A DNA stretch of 21,165 nt, from NCBI GenBank assembly GCA_017414145.1, contig JAFPQL010000012.1, forward strand, positions 1-21,165. The letters run 5' to 3'. Position numbers and translations under genes: made by a program. Positions 14,288 to 21,165 of the stretch are shown here, in pieces. The notes under the pieces were generated by a model that was not told the DNA's origin, did no database searches, and saw nothing but the letters and a program-made list of their open reading frames with translations. Position 1 is the stretch's first letter. Every line of letters begins with the position of its first letter. Source of the DNA: Oscillospiraceae bacterium. GTDB lineage: Bacteria > Bacillota_A > Clostridia > Oscillospirales > Ruminococcaceae.

Positions 14288-15352
14288 TTATAATGTGATG
14301 TTCAGGTACAAATCCGGGTCAATACTGTCGTCATAGCGGCGCCATTCGCGGATGCCGCTCGATTCGGTGTCGGCATATTCCGTCAGTGTGATCTGCACAT
14401 CGCGCAGATCGGGCAGCTCCGATGCACCGCACAGCAGCCCGGTCTCGTAAATCCACGGGCCGGACGGATAATCGCCGTCCGCATCGGCACAGTAAACTGC
14501 CAGATTCAGATGCAGCACGCCGTCCGTAACCTTTGCCGCAGTCACCGCATAGGATTCCCAGCGGTTGTCATCCGACTGCCAGCGCACCCGGATCATCGCG
14601 GGATTGCTGCGGATGGCTGCCGCGGTTTCGGCGGATTTTTTGCCCGTTCCGAGGATGACCTCCGGGCTGTCAGACGCCAGATAGGCGTCAATCGCTGTTT
14701 TGCCCCGCACGACGCTCCAGCTGATGCCGCCGGCAGAAACGGGCTGACCGTTCTGTCCGGTGAGCTGACCGGCGCCGTCGCCCATTGCAACGAGCAGCGG
14801 AATCTTCGTTTCGGCAGCAGGCGGGGGCGTTTCGCTGCCGGTGACAGTCTCCGTTTCGGTCTGTCCGGAAACCGCCGGCGCTGTTCCGCCGTCCGTCACG
14901 GCAGGCGCGGTCAACTGACCGTTTTCAGCGGTCTGCGCGGGACGGTCTGCTGTTTCGTCTGCGGCCGTCGTGACCGTCCTGTCCGGTGCCGTACCGGACG
15001 GTGCCGTCGCGGACAGCTCCGTTTGCGGCGCTGTCGTGTCGGTCGTTTCCGTCGTCATCAGATGAACAGCGGTGGTCTGATCCGGCGCGGAGTGCAGCGG
15101 ATGCCGGTTGAATACAGCACGGAATTTCAGCGAGACGGTCACAGCCAGTGCAATGCAGGCTGCCGCCGCCGTCAGCTCCGCGGCGCGTCTCAGGATGCGC
15201 AGCCGCGGCTTTTCACGCCGAGGCACGATCTCCTCCTGCACGGCTTCGTCCGGCGGTGCGGCAAGCCGCTGATCCGGTACGCCGTCCCAGGCATCGGCAA
15301 TTTCCTGCGGATCCAGTCCGCTCAGCGCCTTGAACAGTGTCATTGCGTTCAC
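14288..15352 (-). CDS. Single-pass anti-sigma-factor-like membrane protein
   Basis: The product has 354 residues. A short cytoplasmic segment (1-54) contains LFKALSGLDPQEIADAWDG, resembling the sigma-binding starts of Firmicute anti-sigma proteins. One membrane helix follows (about 58-76), then a Thr/Pro/Ala-rich extracytoplasmic linker (92-182) and a compact C-terminal domain (183-354) with no family I recognise. The start is GTG 15352, overlapping the sigma-factor stop by 4 bp (GTGA), with a near-perfect GGAGGTGAT nine bases before it; the in-frame ATG at 15343 is too far from that site. Position directly after an ECF sigma gene supports the anti-sigma role, with the outer domain as sensor (inference). 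Confidence 0.82.
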   Translation of the reverse strand: MNAMTLFKALSGLDPQEIADAWDGVPDQRLAAPPDEAVQEEIVPRREKPRLRILRRAAELTAAAACIALAVTVSLKFRAVFNRHPLHSAPDQTTAVHLMTTETTDTTAPQTELSATAPSGTAPDRTVTTAADETADRPAQTAENGQLTAPAVTDGGTAPAVSGQTETETVTGSETPPPAAETKIPLLVAMGDGAGQLTGQNGQPVSAGGISWSVVRGKTAIDAYLASDSPEVILGTGKKSAETAAAIRSNPAMIRVRWQSDDNRWESYAVTAAKVTDGVLHLNLAVYCADADGDYPSGPWIYETGLLCGASELPDLRDVQITLTEYADTESSGIREWRRYDDSIDPDLYLNITL

Positions 15353-15903
15353 AGCTCATCACCTCCCAGAAATGCTTTCAGAGCACGGCGTGTGCGGTGC
15401 AGCGTCACCTTGACCTTGCTGACGCCCACGCCCATTTTTCCGGCGATTTCATTGACCGGAAGCAGATATACATACCGGAGAATGAACATCCTGCCGGTCT
15501 CCGGCGGAAGCGACGCGACAAACTGCCGCAGCCGCTCCGCTGCTTCATGCTCGGAGAAGGCGGCTTCCACATTGTCCGGCGCGGGGAGACTCTCCGAAAG
15601 CTCCTCCAGTGCCAGTCGCATCTGTTTGCCGCCGCGTTTTTCGGCTTTTTTCCGTACAGAAAGATTGATCGCGGTATTGCGCACTGCCGTGACCAGATAG
15701 CCAAAGAGACTGCCCGGTTTTGCGGGCGGAATCGCATTCCATGTACTGAGCAGCACATCGTTCAGGCATTCCTCCGCGTCCTGCGGGCTGCCTGTGATGC
15801 GTTCCGCAAGGCGGCTGAGCGCCGCGCCGTATTTGCTGCCGGTCTCGCGGATTGCGCGCTCATCGCGTGCAAAGTACAGACCGATGATTTCCTCATCTTC
15901 CAT
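15349..15903 (-). CDS. ECF-type RNA polymerase sigma factor
   Basis: The product has 184 residues, normal for a group 4 sigma factor. Region 2 (about 20-88) includes DAEECLNDVLLSTWNAIP (42-59) and the -10-binding GYLVTAVRNTAINLSVRKK. Region 4 (about 125-180) includes SLPPETGRMFILRYVYLLP and the helix-turn-helix VNEIAGKMGVGVSKVKVTLHRTRRAL (150-175). No region 3 is present. ATG 15903 follows AAGGGGGGC. It is the first gene of a sigma, anti-sigma, secreted-protein operon. ECF factors usually activate their own operon. The only promoter readily seen is of housekeeping type, so autoregulation is not evident here. Confidence 0.93.
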   Translation of the reverse strand: MEDEEIIGLYFARDERAIRETGSKYGAALSRLAERITGSPQDAEECLNDVLLSTWNAIPPAKPGSLFGYLVTAVRNTAINLSVRKKAEKRGGKQMRLALEELSESLPAPDNVEAAFSEHEAAERLRQFVASLPPETGRMFILRYVYLLPVNEIAGKMGVGVSKVKVTLHRTRRALKAFLGGDEL

Positions 15904-16010
15904 GCGCTGCCGCCCCCCTTTTTTCCCGAATGTCCCTCTACTTAAATAGACAAAAGCCGCCGCTGAACGGTTACAGCTTTTTCTTAGTAATGATTGCAGA
16001 CTGTGGTTTT

Positions 16011-16039
16011 ATTATAGCATACGCTGTCCGGAACTGCAA
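16011..16039 (-). promoter_or_regulatory. Promoter of the ECF sigma operon
   Basis: Minus strand TTGCAG, 17 bp, TATAAT, with an extended -10 TGC. The leader is about 100 nt and contains a small inverted repeat (GCTG/CAGC) followed by GGCGGCTTTTG. No obvious ECF-type AAC/CGT promoter pair was found. Confidence 0.65.
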
Positions 16040-16063
16040 GTGATGTGCGGCAGAATACAGTTC

Positions 16064-16098
16064 AGCCCCGAAGCGTGCCTTTCCGATCGCTCCGGGGC
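16064..16098. terminator. Weak terminator-like hairpin downstream of the ATPase gene
   Basis: GCCCCGAAGCG (16065-16075) pairs with CGCTCCGGGGC (16088-16098) with one mismatch and a 12-nt loop. It sits just after the ATPase stop on the minus strand, but the T run is poor. It shares its left arm with the hairpins at 1301 and 11336. Confidence 0.6.
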
Positions 16099-16107
16099 CT
16101 GATCTAT

Positions 16108-18753
16108 TTATATCCGTTCCGGCTGCCGGCGGCTTTTGTACGCGGACGCCGCTGCGGCTGCCGGTACCGCAAAGCTGAAGCCGAGTGCGGTCAGCAGAGC
16201 GGGTGCGGGCAGCATGACAGTCGAGAAAATCTGCTGCATGGCCGGCAGGGATACGGCGGCTGCCGTGACCGCCGCGGACAGCAGAACCGAGAAAATCAGC
16301 TTCGTGTTTGAAAAGTACGGCACGGAGAACAGTGTCCCCTGCTCCGACTTGCATTCAAATACATGAAGCAGCTGCGAGCCGATCAGCGTCACGAGCGCGC
16401 CGGTTCTGGCGGCATTCAGTGAGCCGGTGATCCGCAGAACCGTCGTAAAAGAGCCGAGCGTGGACAGCGCGATGAAGATGCCGCGGAACAGGATCCGCGA
16501 GAGCAGCCCGCCGGAGAAGAAATGGGCGTTTGCAGCACGCGGCGGGCAGCGCATGATATCTGCTGCCGGCGGCTCCAGTCCGAGTGCGACTGCCGGCAGT
16601 CCGTCCGTCATCAGGTTGACCAGCAGAATCTGCGTCGGAAGCAGCACCATCGGAAAGCCCATGAGCAGTCCCAGAAACATCGTCAACACCTCGCCGATGT
16701 TGCAGGCGAGCAGATACCGCACAAATTTGCGGATATTCGCATAGACCGTCCTGCCCTCCCGCACCGCGGCGGCCAGCGTGTCAAACCGGTCATCGAGTAG
16801 CACAACATCCGCGGCCTGTCGCGTGACATCGGTGCCGTTTTTGCCCATTGCAACACCGATATCTGCCTCCTTGACCGCCGGGGCATCGTTGACGCCGTCG
16901 CCGGTCATCGTGACGACCTCCCCTGCGGACCGAAAAGCCCGCACAAGCCGCAGCTTATGCGCCGGCGTGACACGGGCAAAAACCCCGCAGCGCCGGATTT
17001 CCTCCGCAAGCTCCGCATCGGTCATCCGGTCGAGCTCTGCGCCCGTTCTGACCCGTCCCGCGTGCGGAATGCCCGTTTTCTGCGCAATGGCGGCGGCAGT
17101 CGCGGCATGATCGCCGGTCAGCATGACCACGCGGATGCCCGCCCGCACACAGTCGGCGACCGCACGCTTCGCCTGTTCCCGCGGCGGATCGAGCATACCG
17201 GTCATCCCCAGAAATACCATGTCAGACGGCTGCTCCGTTCCGGAAACCTGCTCCTGCTCTGCAAATGCCAGCACGCGCAGTGCATCTGCCGCCATTTCAT
17301 CGGCGGCACAGGCAATCTCCGCACGCTTTTCGGGCGTCAGCGGCAGAATATGTCCGGCCTCGCGGTAATACCGGCAGCACTCCAGCACCGCGTCGGACGC
17401 GCCCTTTGTCAGCGCTGTGATGCCTGCCTGACCGTCCGTGCGGCAGAATACCGTCATCCGTCTGGTTTCGCTCTCAAACGGAAGCTCTGCGGTCGGGTGC
17501 ATCCGCGCAAAGGCGTCCGCTGTCACATGGCATTTCGCTGCGGCGACCAGCAGCGCCGCTTCGGTCGGGTCGCCGGTCACCGTCCACTCCGTCTGCTGCG
17601 CCTCTTTTGTGATGCCGGCGTGGCCGCAGAGTACCGCACAGCGCAGCAGCGCCGTCAATGCCGGATCGCGGTGCGCACTGACCGGGATGCCGTTCCGGGT
17701 CAGCGTGCCGGCAATCTGCCAGCCGGTTCCGGTGACGGCATACTGCTCCGATGCGGTGCGGATGCACCGGACTGTCATTTTGTTCTCGGTCAGTGTGCCG
17801 GTTTTGTCTGTGCAGATCACCGTCGCGCAGCCGAGTGTCTCGACCGCGTGCAGACGGTTGACCAGCGCGTTCCGTTTCAGCATCCGGCGGACGGCGAGCG
17901 CCAGCGCGATCGTGACCGTCGCGGGCAGCCCCTCCGGAATCGCCGCAATGGCAACCGTGATGCCGGTCATCATCATGTCAAATACCGGCTCTCCGCGCAG
18001 AATCCCCGCGCCGGACACCGCGGCGCAGACCGCCAGACAAATCCATGCGACGGTACGCCCAAGCTCGCCGAGCCGCTTTTGCAGCGGTGTTTCGGACGGT
18101 CCGATGTCGGAGAGCATGGATGAGATCTGTCCCATCTGCGTCGCCGTGCCGATTGCGAGGACGGATGCCTCCGCTGTGCCGTGCGTCACCGAAGTTCCCG
18201 CATAGAGGATATCCCCGCGTCCCGCCTGATTGTCCGGCAGCGCATCCGCAGACCCGTGCGCGTGCTTTTCCACCGACACCGATTCGCCCGTCAGGACGGA
18301 TTCCTCCGCCTGAAGCTGTGCGCAGGTGAGAATCACGGCGTCCGCCGGCACGAGGTCGCCCGCCTCCAGCAGAATGATATCCTCCGGCACCAGTTCATCG
18401 GCGGGAATGCGCCTGACCGTTCCGCCCCTGCGAACCGTCGCGGCCGGCGCCGTCATGCGGTTCAGTGCAAGCAATGTCTGCTCCGTGCGGAATTCCTGTA
18501 TGAAGCCGAGCAGCGCGTTCAGCACGACAATAACCGCAATCGTCACGGCATCGGCATATTCATGCAGCAGCAGAGAGATGCCGGCGGCTCCGATCAGAAT
18601 CAGTACGGTCACATCCAGAAACTGTCTCAGCAGGATCCGGAACGGATGCGATTTCCGTTCGGCTGCAAGACGGTTTTCCCCGTATGTTCTGCGGCGTTCG
18701 GCAGCGGCTTCTTCCGTCAGTCCTGTCATGGCTGCGGCAGTCATCTGCGGCAT
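16108..18753 (-). CDS. P-type calcium-type (P2) cation-transporting ATPase
   Basis: An 881-residue pump that moves cations, most likely Ca2+, out across the cell membrane using ATP. In order: membrane pair M1/M2 (about 45-88), actuator motif LTGESVSVEK (154-163), M4 with PEGLPA (273-278), the phosphorylation site CTDKTGTLTEN (Asp316), the nucleotide-domain motifs GDPTEAALL (394-402) and KGASD (450-454), TGDHAATA (546-553), the hinge TGDGVNDAPAVKEADIGVAMG (617-637), then M5-M10 with CNIGEVLTMFLG and NLMTDGLPAVALGLEPP. PEGLP and NLMTDGLPA match SERCA/PMCA-type pumps. ATG 18753 has AAGGGGTGG in front; an open upstream extension looks non-coding. It is transcribed alone, divergently from the esterase. 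Confidence 0.94.
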   Translation of the reverse strand: MPQMTAAAMTGLTEEAAAERRRTYGENRLAAERKSHPFRILLRQFLDVTVLILIGAAGISLLLHEYADAVTIAVIVVLNALLGFIQEFRTEQTLLALNRMTAPAATVRRGGTVRRIPADELVPEDIILLEAGDLVPADAVILTCAQLQAEESVLTGESVSVEKHAHGSADALPDNQAGRGDILYAGTSVTHGTAEASVLAIGTATQMGQISSMLSDIGPSETPLQKRLGELGRTVAWICLAVCAAVSGAGILRGEPVFDMMMTGITVAIAAIPEGLPATVTIALALAVRRMLKRNALVNRLHAVETLGCATVICTDKTGTLTENKMTVRCIRTASEQYAVTGTGWQIAGTLTRNGIPVSAHRDPALTALLRCAVLCGHAGITKEAQQTEWTVTGDPTEAALLVAAAKCHVTADAFARMHPTAELPFESETRRMTVFCRTDGQAGITALTKGASDAVLECCRYYREAGHILPLTPEKRAEIACAADEMAADALRVLAFAEQEQVSGTEQPSDMVFLGMTGMLDPPREQAKRAVADCVRAGIRVVMLTGDHAATAAAIAQKTGIPHAGRVRTGAELDRMTDAELAEEIRRCGVFARVTPAHKLRLVRAFRSAGEVVTMTGDGVNDAPAVKEADIGVAMGKNGTDVTRQAADVVLLDDRFDTLAAAVREGRTVYANIRKFVRYLLACNIGEVLTMFLGLLMGFPMVLLPTQILLVNLMTDGLPAVALGLEPPAADIMRCPPRAANAHFFSGGLLSRILFRGIFIALSTLGSFTTVLRITGSLNAARTGALVTLIGSQLLHVFECKSEQGTLFSVPYFSNTKLIFSVLLSAAVTAAAVSLPAMQQIFSTVMLPAPALLTALGFSFAVPAAAAASAYKSRRQPERI

Positions 18754-18842
18754 GGCAGACCACCCCTTTCTGCGGTATTCTATGCTGACAGGGATTCCAA
18801 ATATACCGCTTCGGCGCACGGGCGGAAAAGCGGCTTCACCGC

Positions 18843-18871
18843 TTGCTTTTTCCGGCAAATCATGCTATAAT
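18843..18871 (+). promoter_or_regulatory. Promoter of the SGNH esterase/lipoprotein unit
   Basis: TTGCTT (18843-18848), 17 bp, TATAAT (18866-18871), with an extended -10 TGC. The leader is long (about 160 nt). It contains a second AAAGGAGG (18978-18985) with no usable ATG behind it; the true ribosome site is AGAGGAG, about 10 nt before the start at 19041. Confidence 0.7.
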
Positions 18872-19040
18872 TGTGCTGACGGGCGTGAGACTGCCGTTTC
18901 ACGCACCCGACCGGATCAAACCGAATACAGAAAACCGAATCATCCGCAATTCCCCCGAAAAAACCGCCGGCTGACTGAAAGGAGGCTGTCCCGCTGCCGG
19001 TCTGTTCAACCGAAATATATAAAAAGAGGAGTGTATTACC

Positions 19041-20354
19041 ATGAAGAAACCCGCACGAAGTCTCTCTGCCGTTCTGACAGCGGCACTGCTTTTTCCGTCC
19101 GCGATGCCCGTTTCCGCAGCGGATTCGTCCGGCTATCTGCCGCTGAACCGCGGCGGCGAGGTCTATTCCGACCGGCAGGGCACGGCATACGCCTCCTGCA
19201 ACGATGTCTACTATGACGCATGGAACGGCGCCGCCGGAAGCTGGCTCGCCTATGACATTTCCGCGAAATCCGCCGGCTACAGCGGGCTGCTGCTCGCATG
19301 GTATTCCGGCGCATGGAACAACTATGACTACACCGTCCTGCCCGAATCCCCCGGCGCATCCCTGAGCGGATATACCGTTGAAATCAACACTGCGCCCGGC
19401 GGTTCGCTCCCGTCTGACGGCTGGGTCACGGTGCAGACCGTCAAGGATTACACCTGTCATTCGGGACAGACCGCGATTGACAACAGCAGCCGGAATGTCA
19501 ACTGGGTCCGCATGACCGCCGACAGCATTCAGGGCGGCGGCTCGCAGATTTCGCTCAATGTCGATCTGCACGGAACCAATGACCGGCTTGCGGACAGCTG
19601 GATGTTCTACGGCGACAGCATCACCGCGAGCGGCATGACGACATTTTCCAGCGGCGACGGCAATTTCGCCGACCTCGTACACCAAATCGACCCGCGGCAT
19701 TATCCCGCACAGGAAAACGGCGGCATCGGCGGCATTTTCAGCACCGACGGCAGAAAGCATATCGACCGCTGGCTGAAGCAGTTCCCCGGAAAATATGTCA
19801 GCATCGCCTACGGCACGAATGACTGCTGGGGCAATCAGACCGGCGCGGCGCGGTATTATGAGAATACCGCATACATGATTCAGGCGATTCAGGCGGCAGG
19901 CAAAATTGCCGTACTGCCGACCATTCCCTTCTCCAAAGAACCGGGCATCTCGGCGAACATCGACAGCTATAATGCGCAGATCAAACGCATCTGCGAGGAA
20001 AATGAAGCTGTCATCCCCGGCCCGGACTTCTACGCGTTCTTCCGCGAGCACCCCGAATATCTCGGCGCGGACGGCGTACACCCAAGCACGGAGGGCTACA
20101 ACGAAATGCGCAAGCTCTGGGCGAAAACCGTCTGCGAGACAGTCTACGCAAACGAAGGCGATGTGCCGGACAGTCCGGCGGGCGATGTCAACGGGGACGG
20201 GGCGGTTTCCGTCGCGGATGCCGTGCTGCTCGTCCACTTCCTGACTGCGGAAACCGCGGCGCTGCCGCATTGGCAGAATGCCGATCTCGATCAGAGCGGA
20301 AAGCTGGACGCTTCCGATCTCGCAATGCTCAAGCATCTGCTGCTGACTGCGTGA
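19041..20354 (+). CDS. Secreted SGNH/GDSL hydrolase with C-terminal dockerin
   Basis: The product has 437 residues. Signal peptide about 1-26 (cut at VSA|AD). A beta-rich N-terminal domain (about 28-178: YSDRQGTAYASCNDVYYDAW, LLLAWYSGAWNNYDYTV) probably serves binding or packing. The SGNH esterase domain (about 185-370) shows block I YGDSIT (nucleophile Ser193), a block II glycine region GGIGGI, block III YGTND (Asn260) and block V DGVHPS (Asp344, His347). A dockerin (380-437) has the loops D382-x-N-x-D-G...D393 and D415-x-D-x-S-G...D426, so it is probably docked to a cohesin scaffold. Relatives deacetylate plant polysaccharides; the exact substrate is not readable. It is followed 46 bp later by a lipoprotein gene, probably in the same transcript. 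Confidence 0.93.
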   Translation: MKKPARSLSAVLTAALLFPSAMPVSAADSSGYLPLNRGGEVYSDRQGTAYASCNDVYYDAWNGAAGSWLAYDISAKSAGYSGLLLAWYSGAWNNYDYTVLPESPGASLSGYTVEINTAPGGSLPSDGWVTVQTVKDYTCHSGQTAIDNSSRNVNWVRMTADSIQGGGSQISLNVDLHGTNDRLADSWMFYGDSITASGMTTFSSGDGNFADLVHQIDPRHYPAQENGGIGGIFSTDGRKHIDRWLKQFPGKYVSIAYGTNDCWGNQTGAARYYENTAYMIQAIQAAGKIAVLPTIPFSKEPGISANIDSYNAQIKRICEENEAVIPGPDFYAFFREHPEYLGADGVHPSTEGYNEMRKLWAKTVCETVYANEGDVPDSPAGDVNGDGAVSVADAVLLVHFLTAETAALPHWQNADLDQSGKLDASDLAMLKHLLLTA

Positions 20355-20400
20355 ACCGGAGCCGCCCGCATTCATCAACCATAACCGGAGGCGAACTCTT

Positions 20401-20814
20401 ATGAAACTGCAAAAAACCGCTGCGGCAGGCTGCGCGCTGCTCCTGCTCACAGCCTGCGGCGGAAACTCCAGCATCTCTGAGGAGATGCAGTACATCAAGA
20501 CCAGTGTGCTCTACAGCACGATCTATGATATGTATCAGAACCCCGACAAATATCTCGGCGGCTGCTACCACATGGTCGGGATGCTCTATCCCGGAAACGA
20601 GGACGGCGAAGCGTTTTACTCGATCTATGCGACCGAGCCGCAGACGGATCACGGCCTCGGCATTGAGCTGGACTGGGACAATTACGACGGGCTCAAGGAC
20701 TATGATAAAATCACCGTTGAGGGCAAGCTCGATAAGGAAAAGGTCATGCACGACGGCAGCGAAACGGAAATTCTGATTCTGCGCGTCTCAAAGCTGGAAA
20801 AACGCGATAGCTGA
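20401..20814 (+). CDS. Small lipoprotein of unknown function
   Basis: The product has 137 residues with a type II signal peptide: KLQK, a hydrophobic core and lipobox L16-T17-A18-C19, so mature chains start at Cys19 on the outer membrane face. The mature part (YDMYQNPDKYLGGCYHMVGMLYP, EAFYSIYA, GIELDWDNYDGLKDYDKITVEGKLD, EILILRVSKLEK) alternates strands like an OB-fold seen in other Firmicute lipoproteins; the fold is my inference. ATG 20401 has GGAGG about 9 nt upstream. No promoter fits in the 46-bp gap after the esterase, so co-transcription is likely. Confidence 0.88.
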   Translation: MKLQKTAAAGCALLLLTACGGNSSISEEMQYIKTSVLYSTIYDMYQNPDKYLGGCYHMVGMLYPGNEDGEAFYSIYATEPQTDHGLGIELDWDNYDGLKDYDKITVEGKLDKEKVMHDGSETEILILRVSKLEKRDS

Positions 20815-20828
20815 TTCGCCTGCGCCGA

Positions 20829-20887
20829 CAGTGCCGGCTGCCATTTCCTAAAGCCCGGCCGGCAGTGCCGGCTGCCAACTTCTAAAG
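20829..20887. repeat. Two-copy direct repeat, 34-bp period
   Basis: Two 25-bp copies (20829-20853 and 20863-20887) both begin CAGTGCCGGCTGCCA and end CTAAAG, with three differences between them. Each also contains the inverted repeat GGCAG/CTGCC or a near match, so each can fold. Confidence 0.85.
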
Positions 20888-20947
20888 TCCTCCGCGGGCG
20901 GAATCGGGACACAACCAAACTTCGCCACGATAGAACCATACAAAAAC

Positions 20948-20982
20948 ACCGGCGCCGCCATGTAATCAATGGCAGCGCCGGT
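20948..20982. terminator. Hairpin, possible terminator
   Basis: ACCGGCGC (20948-20955) pairs with GCGCCGGT (20975-20982), with an inner CCAT/ATGG stem and a 7-nt loop. On the minus strand it is followed by GTTTTTG; on the + strand the T run is weak. It may end the lipoprotein transcript, 134 bp after the stop, or belong to the repeat element. Confidence 0.55.
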
Positions 20983-21022
20983 TTCTGTAGAATAAGGTAT
21001 CCGCTTCGCAAAGACGCAGAAA

Positions 21023-21053
21023 GGGGGACGCCCTCTATCGCAGGGCGTCCCCC
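21023..21053. repeat. Perfect 12-bp-stem hairpin
   Basis: GGGGGACGCCCT (21023-21034) pairs fully with AGGGCGTCCCCC (21042-21053) around a 7-nt loop. It is very stable and not followed by a T run on the + strand, so structure rather than termination seems the main property. Confidence 0.85.
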
Positions 21054-21055
21054 TC

Positions 21056-21159
21056 TTGCCGCAAAGCGGCAATTCACCCCCTTGCGGAGCTCTTCTTATG
21101 CGGGGGTGTTTCGCCGCCTGCGGGCGGCGACTTAGGGCTCTGCCATAAGAACCCGCAAG
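21056..21159. repeat. Nested inverted repeats at the window edge
   Basis: TTGCCGC/GCGGCAA (21056-21072), CACCCCC/GGGGGTG (21075-21081 with 21102-21108) and CGCCGCC/GGCGGCG (21112-21118 with 21123-21129) follow one another. CTTGCGG..TTCTTATG at 21081-21100 is repeated inverted at 21144-21159, so the last hairpins could sit inside a larger stem. A CTTAGGG/CATAAG arm looks like a decayed palindrome. Confidence 0.7.
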
Positions 21160-21165
21160 CCTTTG

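Larger units (their letters stand above)
20815..21165. other. Gene-free, palindrome-dense tail region
   Basis: No convincing gene lies in the last ~350 bp. The short open frames lack ribosome sites and cut across hairpins. It holds a two-copy direct repeat, then at least five hairpins, and a larger inverted repeat that encloses the last ones. The right end of the element may lie outside the window. Confidence 0.75.

Noticed and set aside
18978..18990. Second AAAGGAGG in the esterase leader as the start of a small gene
   Set aside because: Only a CTG directly abuts it and no ATG, GTG or TTG frame of note follows; the esterase ATG has its own site at normal spacing.
18780..20498. 572-codon minus-strand frame opposite the esterase
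   Set aside because: It is an antisense shadow of the SGNH gene with no ribosome site or recognisable domain.
20829..20887. Start of a CRISPR array
   Set aside because: There are only two copies, with a 9-bp gap between them instead of a spacer, and no cas genes are nearby.
20848..21072. 74-codon minus-strand open frame in the tail repeat region
   Set aside because: It has no ribosome site and spans hairpins and part of the direct repeat; it is more likely repeat-element sequence than a gene.

Overview
The window (about 58-60% G+C by eye) looks like a chromosomal segment of a Gram-positive gut Firmicute of the Ruminococcus/Oscillospiraceae type. The evidence is a sortase with a Cna_B-type substrate, a class A penicillin-binding protein, an M23 endopeptidase, a lipoprotein with a lipobox, Thr-rich cell-surface linkers, strong AGGAGG ribosome sites, and two proteins carrying dockerin-type calcium repeats. 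No phage genes, transposase or CRISPR array were seen. The taxonomic guess is an inference from gene style, not from a marker gene.

Layout. 1-1194 (+): the 3' end of a Cna_B surface protein with a sorting signal, overlapping a sortase gene. 1364-6266 (-): a three-gene run driven from 6358-6386, encoding a bifunctional PBP, a THUMP/RNA methyltransferase and diaminopimelate decarboxylase; it links peptidoglycan polymerisation with the last step of lysine synthesis (which consumes meso-DAP). 6555-9610 (+): a small BofC-like anchored protein, an overlapping multi-pass membrane protein, then, from its own promoter, an M23/LysM/G5 cell-wall peptidase with a non-canonical start. 9719-9976 (+): tRNA-Thr(TGT) and tRNA-Tyr(GTA) behind a perfect consensus promoter and ahead of a strong terminator.

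9987-10665 (-): a four-helix membrane protein and a 72-residue Xre-type regulator. Their perfect promoter is bracketed by four copies of an 18-bp inverted repeat, TGTGAT-N6-ATCACA, which points to autoregulation. 10924-11328 (+): a GNAT acetyltransferase transcribed divergently from the same spacer. 11414-15903 (-): an ECF sigma factor, a one-pass anti-sigma-like protein and a 953-residue secreted protein, tightly coupled as one operon. The secreted protein has an internal dockerin and two diverged 340-residue modules with no family I recognise. This operon and the four-operator spacer are the best candidates for an undescribed system.

16108-18753 (-): a P-type calcium-type ATPase. 18843-20814 (+): a secreted SGNH esterase with a C-terminal dockerin and a small lipoprotein. 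20815-21165: no convincing gene; a 34-bp-period direct repeat followed by a dense run of hairpins, probably one edge of a dispersed intergenic repeat element that runs off the window. Seven promoters with TATAAT and exactly 17-bp spacing were read directly, six of them with an extended -10 TGN.
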